33,455 nt of DNA. It comes from Flammula alnicola. Its lineage: Eukaryota > Basidiomycota > Agaricomycetes > Agaricales > Strophariaceae. The stretch's first letter is position 1. Each line of letters begins with the position of its first letter. The notes under the pieces are model-generated. The model was given only the letters and a program-made list of their open reading frames with translations. It did no database searches and was not told the origin of the DNA. Of the stretch, positions 31,701-33,455 are shown one piece after another. The stretch is taken from the NCBI GenBank assembly GCA_015499995.1, contig JADNRV010000450.1, positions 1 to 33,455 on the forward strand. Reading direction: 5' to 3'. Position numbers and translations under genes: made by a program.

Positions 31701-33455
31701 CCGGCCCAGGGAGTGTGTTTGCGCGGGGTGTCGGTGTTGGGGGTGCGGGTGTCAAGGCAGCGGCTAGTGATCCTGACCGAGTGAGAGAGGAGATCGTCGG
31801 CCGGTTTGTGGGCGGGTATGGAGAGAGGTGTTTTAACCCGCTTGGGCGGAGTGGCCGGGTGGTTGGGGAGGAGGGTTTCGGGGACGAGGATGAGGAGTAT
31901 GGCGCCGGTGGAATCGGGCTCGATGCTGGCGTTGAGGGGGATATGCTGTTATACGACGACCCCGAAGACGATGGCAGGAGTCTGGTCAGCGCTGCGTGGG
32001 GTACGGGCCACGATGGCAGTGCGATTGAGATTGTCGGAGTGGAGTTTGTCGAGGTCAGTATCTCTTTCTTTTCTTTCCGACTTGTTTATTTCCTGTCTAT
32101 ATGTCCTTGTTGACCAAATTCTTGTCTACAGCGAGGCACTGCCCACAAATCCGGCGGTGTTGGCCGACGCAACCGCGCTCAGCGTCTCCTCGAATACGCT
32201 GAGCGACGTGCCTCTGTCCTTGGCCTATCACCACAAGCTGCGTGTAGTCGGACCCTCGCCGGCCGTAAAAGACGTCGTGGGTGGGATGGATGGCCCGTCC
32301 AGCCGAGAAGGCTGCCCAATGCTACGGTGCTGGATGTCATACCTGAGATCGAGGAGATCGATGAGGCAGAGCTGGATGAGGAAGACAGACCGAAGAAAAA
32401 GACGAAGGTGCAGGAGGAAGAGGAGAAATTGATGGATGTTAGGACTATGGTGTTCGGCATGGGCGCTAGTGGCGATTTGCGTGTTGGGTATGTCTTTGTT
32501 TTCGGGTTTCTTTTTTTCTTGTGTACTGATGATTCGTCTGTAATTATTACAGATACAAATACGTTCCATCACTGCTCAAGGAGATTATATTCCCATCGCC
32601 TCGCTCAAATACTGCGGACGACCCTCCAGCTCGGAAACGCCGGCGCGTGCAGGAAACGGAAGACGTCGAGATGGCTGATGCAGGCGTTGCTGCCACTGCT
32701 GATACTACGACCAAGACTGCTACCAAATCCCGAGATAGCAACACTGAGCTCGCTAGGCCAGTCATCCTCGAAACGGCGAAAGAAAGTTACCTGCTCTCGC
32801 CCAGCGCGCCTGCGGTGTCTGATGATGTTACGGAATCGGCTCCGGCAGGACGGTCGTATGAGATTGCGTTGATACTCGAGACGGAGGTCGTTGTGGAAGA
32901 GGAGCAGCCCGTAGCCGAAGGGGCTGGAGATAAAGCTCAGGAGCAGGCAGAGTCGGACGCCGTAGAGGATATGTCTATGCAAGATGATGCAGTGGACAAG
33001 GACCCGAAATCACCATCTGTGCCTCTGCCAGTCGCTGACGAACCAGCTTCAGTATCGACGACAGCAGCGGCTGAATCCGTGGGGAAAGCGTTATCATCAC
33101 CCTCGAACACCGCGCCAACTGTCCCATCGCGAATCAGTACTCCTTCCCCACGCAGCATATCTCCTTCGCGCCCATCGCCCGTCCACTCTCCGAGCCCGAA
33201 CCGAAAGACGCCTCAGCTGACGGGCCCCCGTCGTCGTCGCCACCATACGCCTTCCGCCACGCCTCTCTCACTATGGAAGAGGAGGTTGACAACGACAAGG
33301 CGCCGCTGCTGCCGCTGCTCGCCGTGCAGGTCCTGCAACGCAATATGACTGAGAACATGTTCCGGTTCGCGGAGGAGGGCGTGTATGTGCTCGATGGATC
33401 TGCCTCGGATGGGATGGAGGAGTGGGTTATTCAGGTCAAAAACTGGAAGTGGGCC
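25766..33455 (+). CDS. Rxt3-like subunit of the Rpd3L histone deacetylase complex (3' end outside window; frameshifted as given)
   Basis: Model: exon 1 25766-26891, a 247-nt T-rich intron, exon 2 27139-32053, exon 3 32132-32487, exon 4 from 32553, and a last intron with acceptor at 33155 (donor uncertain, perhaps 33052); open at the right edge. About 2,400 codons are visible, while yeast Rxt3 is about 300. The start MNVAALLQDSPSEDRKR opens a Ser/Pro/Gln-rich chain. Residues about 380-1500 are RE/RD/RERD repeats with poly-Q, poly-P and His-rich parts. The conserved part has VDLGTWVYPKLPFPYFFELG (about 1534), a Lys/Glu helix, LRPRLWGGG, and the hallmark RVYTDDSDIFLCAIHSGWLT (about 1850), then GYKYVPSLLKEIIFPSP and, at the window end, a folded-looking segment (FRFAEEGVYVLDG). 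Rxt3 acts in the nucleus in Rpd3L/Sin3 deacetylation. A 5-bp duplication at 27536-27545 breaks the spliced frame (see findings). Confidence 0.82.
27501..27565 (+). repeat. 15-bp coding tandem repeat with an internal 5-bp duplication
   Basis: The unit CGGGATTTGCGAGAG (Arg-Asp-Leu-Arg-Glu register) occurs at 27501 and 27516. A third copy at 27531 carries an extra TTTGC (27536-27540 repeated at 27541-27545), and a fourth, with one substitution, follows at 27551. The extra five bases shift the frame. Confidence 0.9.
27875..27892 (+). repeat. (CAG)6 polyglutamine microsatellite
   Basis: Six CAG codons in frame, followed after three codons by a second CAG run (about 27903-27917). This kind of tract commonly varies in length between strains. 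Confidence 0.85.
28099..28122 (+). repeat. (GGGTGC)4 hexanucleotide repeat
   Basis: Four perfect GGGTGC units in the Rxt3-like gene, encoding an alternating Gly-Ala stretch. The length is a multiple of three, so gain or loss would not shift the frame. Confidence 0.85.
30059..30088 (+). repeat. Mixed CAG/CAA polyglutamine tract
   Basis: Ten glutamine codons in a row, alternating CAG and CAA, in the central low-complexity part of the Rxt3-like gene. Codon mixing makes slippage less likely than in the pure CAG tract. Confidence 0.85.
30218..30283 (+). repeat. 33-bp in-frame tandem duplication (11 codons)
   Basis: Two copies of a 33-base GA-rich unit lie head to tail (30218-30250, 30251-30283), differing only in the last base. 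They add an RGDRERERERE-type peptide twice. The near identity points to a recent duplication. Confidence 0.88.

Overview
This window looks like nuclear DNA of a mushroom-forming basidiomycete (Agaricomycetes). The genes are broken by many short GT-AG introns of about 50-65 nt, some with a clear CTAAC branch site. Several families typical of agaric genomes are present: an F-box/LRR protein, a small BTB protein, an aminoglycoside-phosphotransferase-like kinase relic and a GH35 beta-galactosidase. I joined exons by eye, using splice consensus, phase arithmetic and family motifs. No transcript or database evidence was available.

Layout. 119-2566 (+) is a decayed APC-type amino-acid permease. 3018-4367 (-) is an intact five-exon nitronate monooxygenase. 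5277-6309 (-) is a small C3HC4 RING/coiled-coil protein, which diverges from a 489-residue coiled-coil protein at 6697-8450 (+). 9294-10040 (-) is a decayed APH-like kinase. 10245-12201 (+) is a ten-exon HIRIP3-like histone chaperone with an N-terminal DEK_C-like segment and a C-terminal CHZ-like segment. It converges on a 30-exon secreted GH35 beta-galactosidase at 12377-17051 (-). That gene diverges from the ESCRT-II subunit VPS25 at 17578-18380 (+). 18381-20627 holds no gene I can model. 20628-21625 (+) is a BTB/POZ protein, convergent with an F-box/LRR-like protein at 21794-23657 (-). A broken inverted copy of the 3' end of that F-box gene lies at 24170-24423 (+). From 25766 to the right edge (+) runs a very large, GC-rich, low-complexity gene whose C-terminal part carries Rxt3 motifs (Rpd3L histone deacetylase complex); it continues past the window.

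The genes do not form a pathway or a recognisable biosynthetic cluster. It is an ordinary mixture of housekeeping genes (VPS25, Rxt3, HIRIP3-like, nitronate monooxygenase), one secreted hydrolase, fast-evolving regulatory families and relics.

The most notable observations concern gene expression. First, a 5-bp tandem duplication in the Rxt3-like gene throws the spliced reading frame off, while retention of the upstream 247-nt, stop-free intron would exactly restore it. Second, in the GH35 gene a one-base excess means only a downstream splice acceptor keeps the frame. Third, several genes contain 10-27 nt micro-exons, and one GH35 intron may use a GC donor. Each of these could instead be an assembly error, and the checks are given with the findings. 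I found no rRNA, tRNA, transposon, CRISPR array or convincing unknown multi-gene system.
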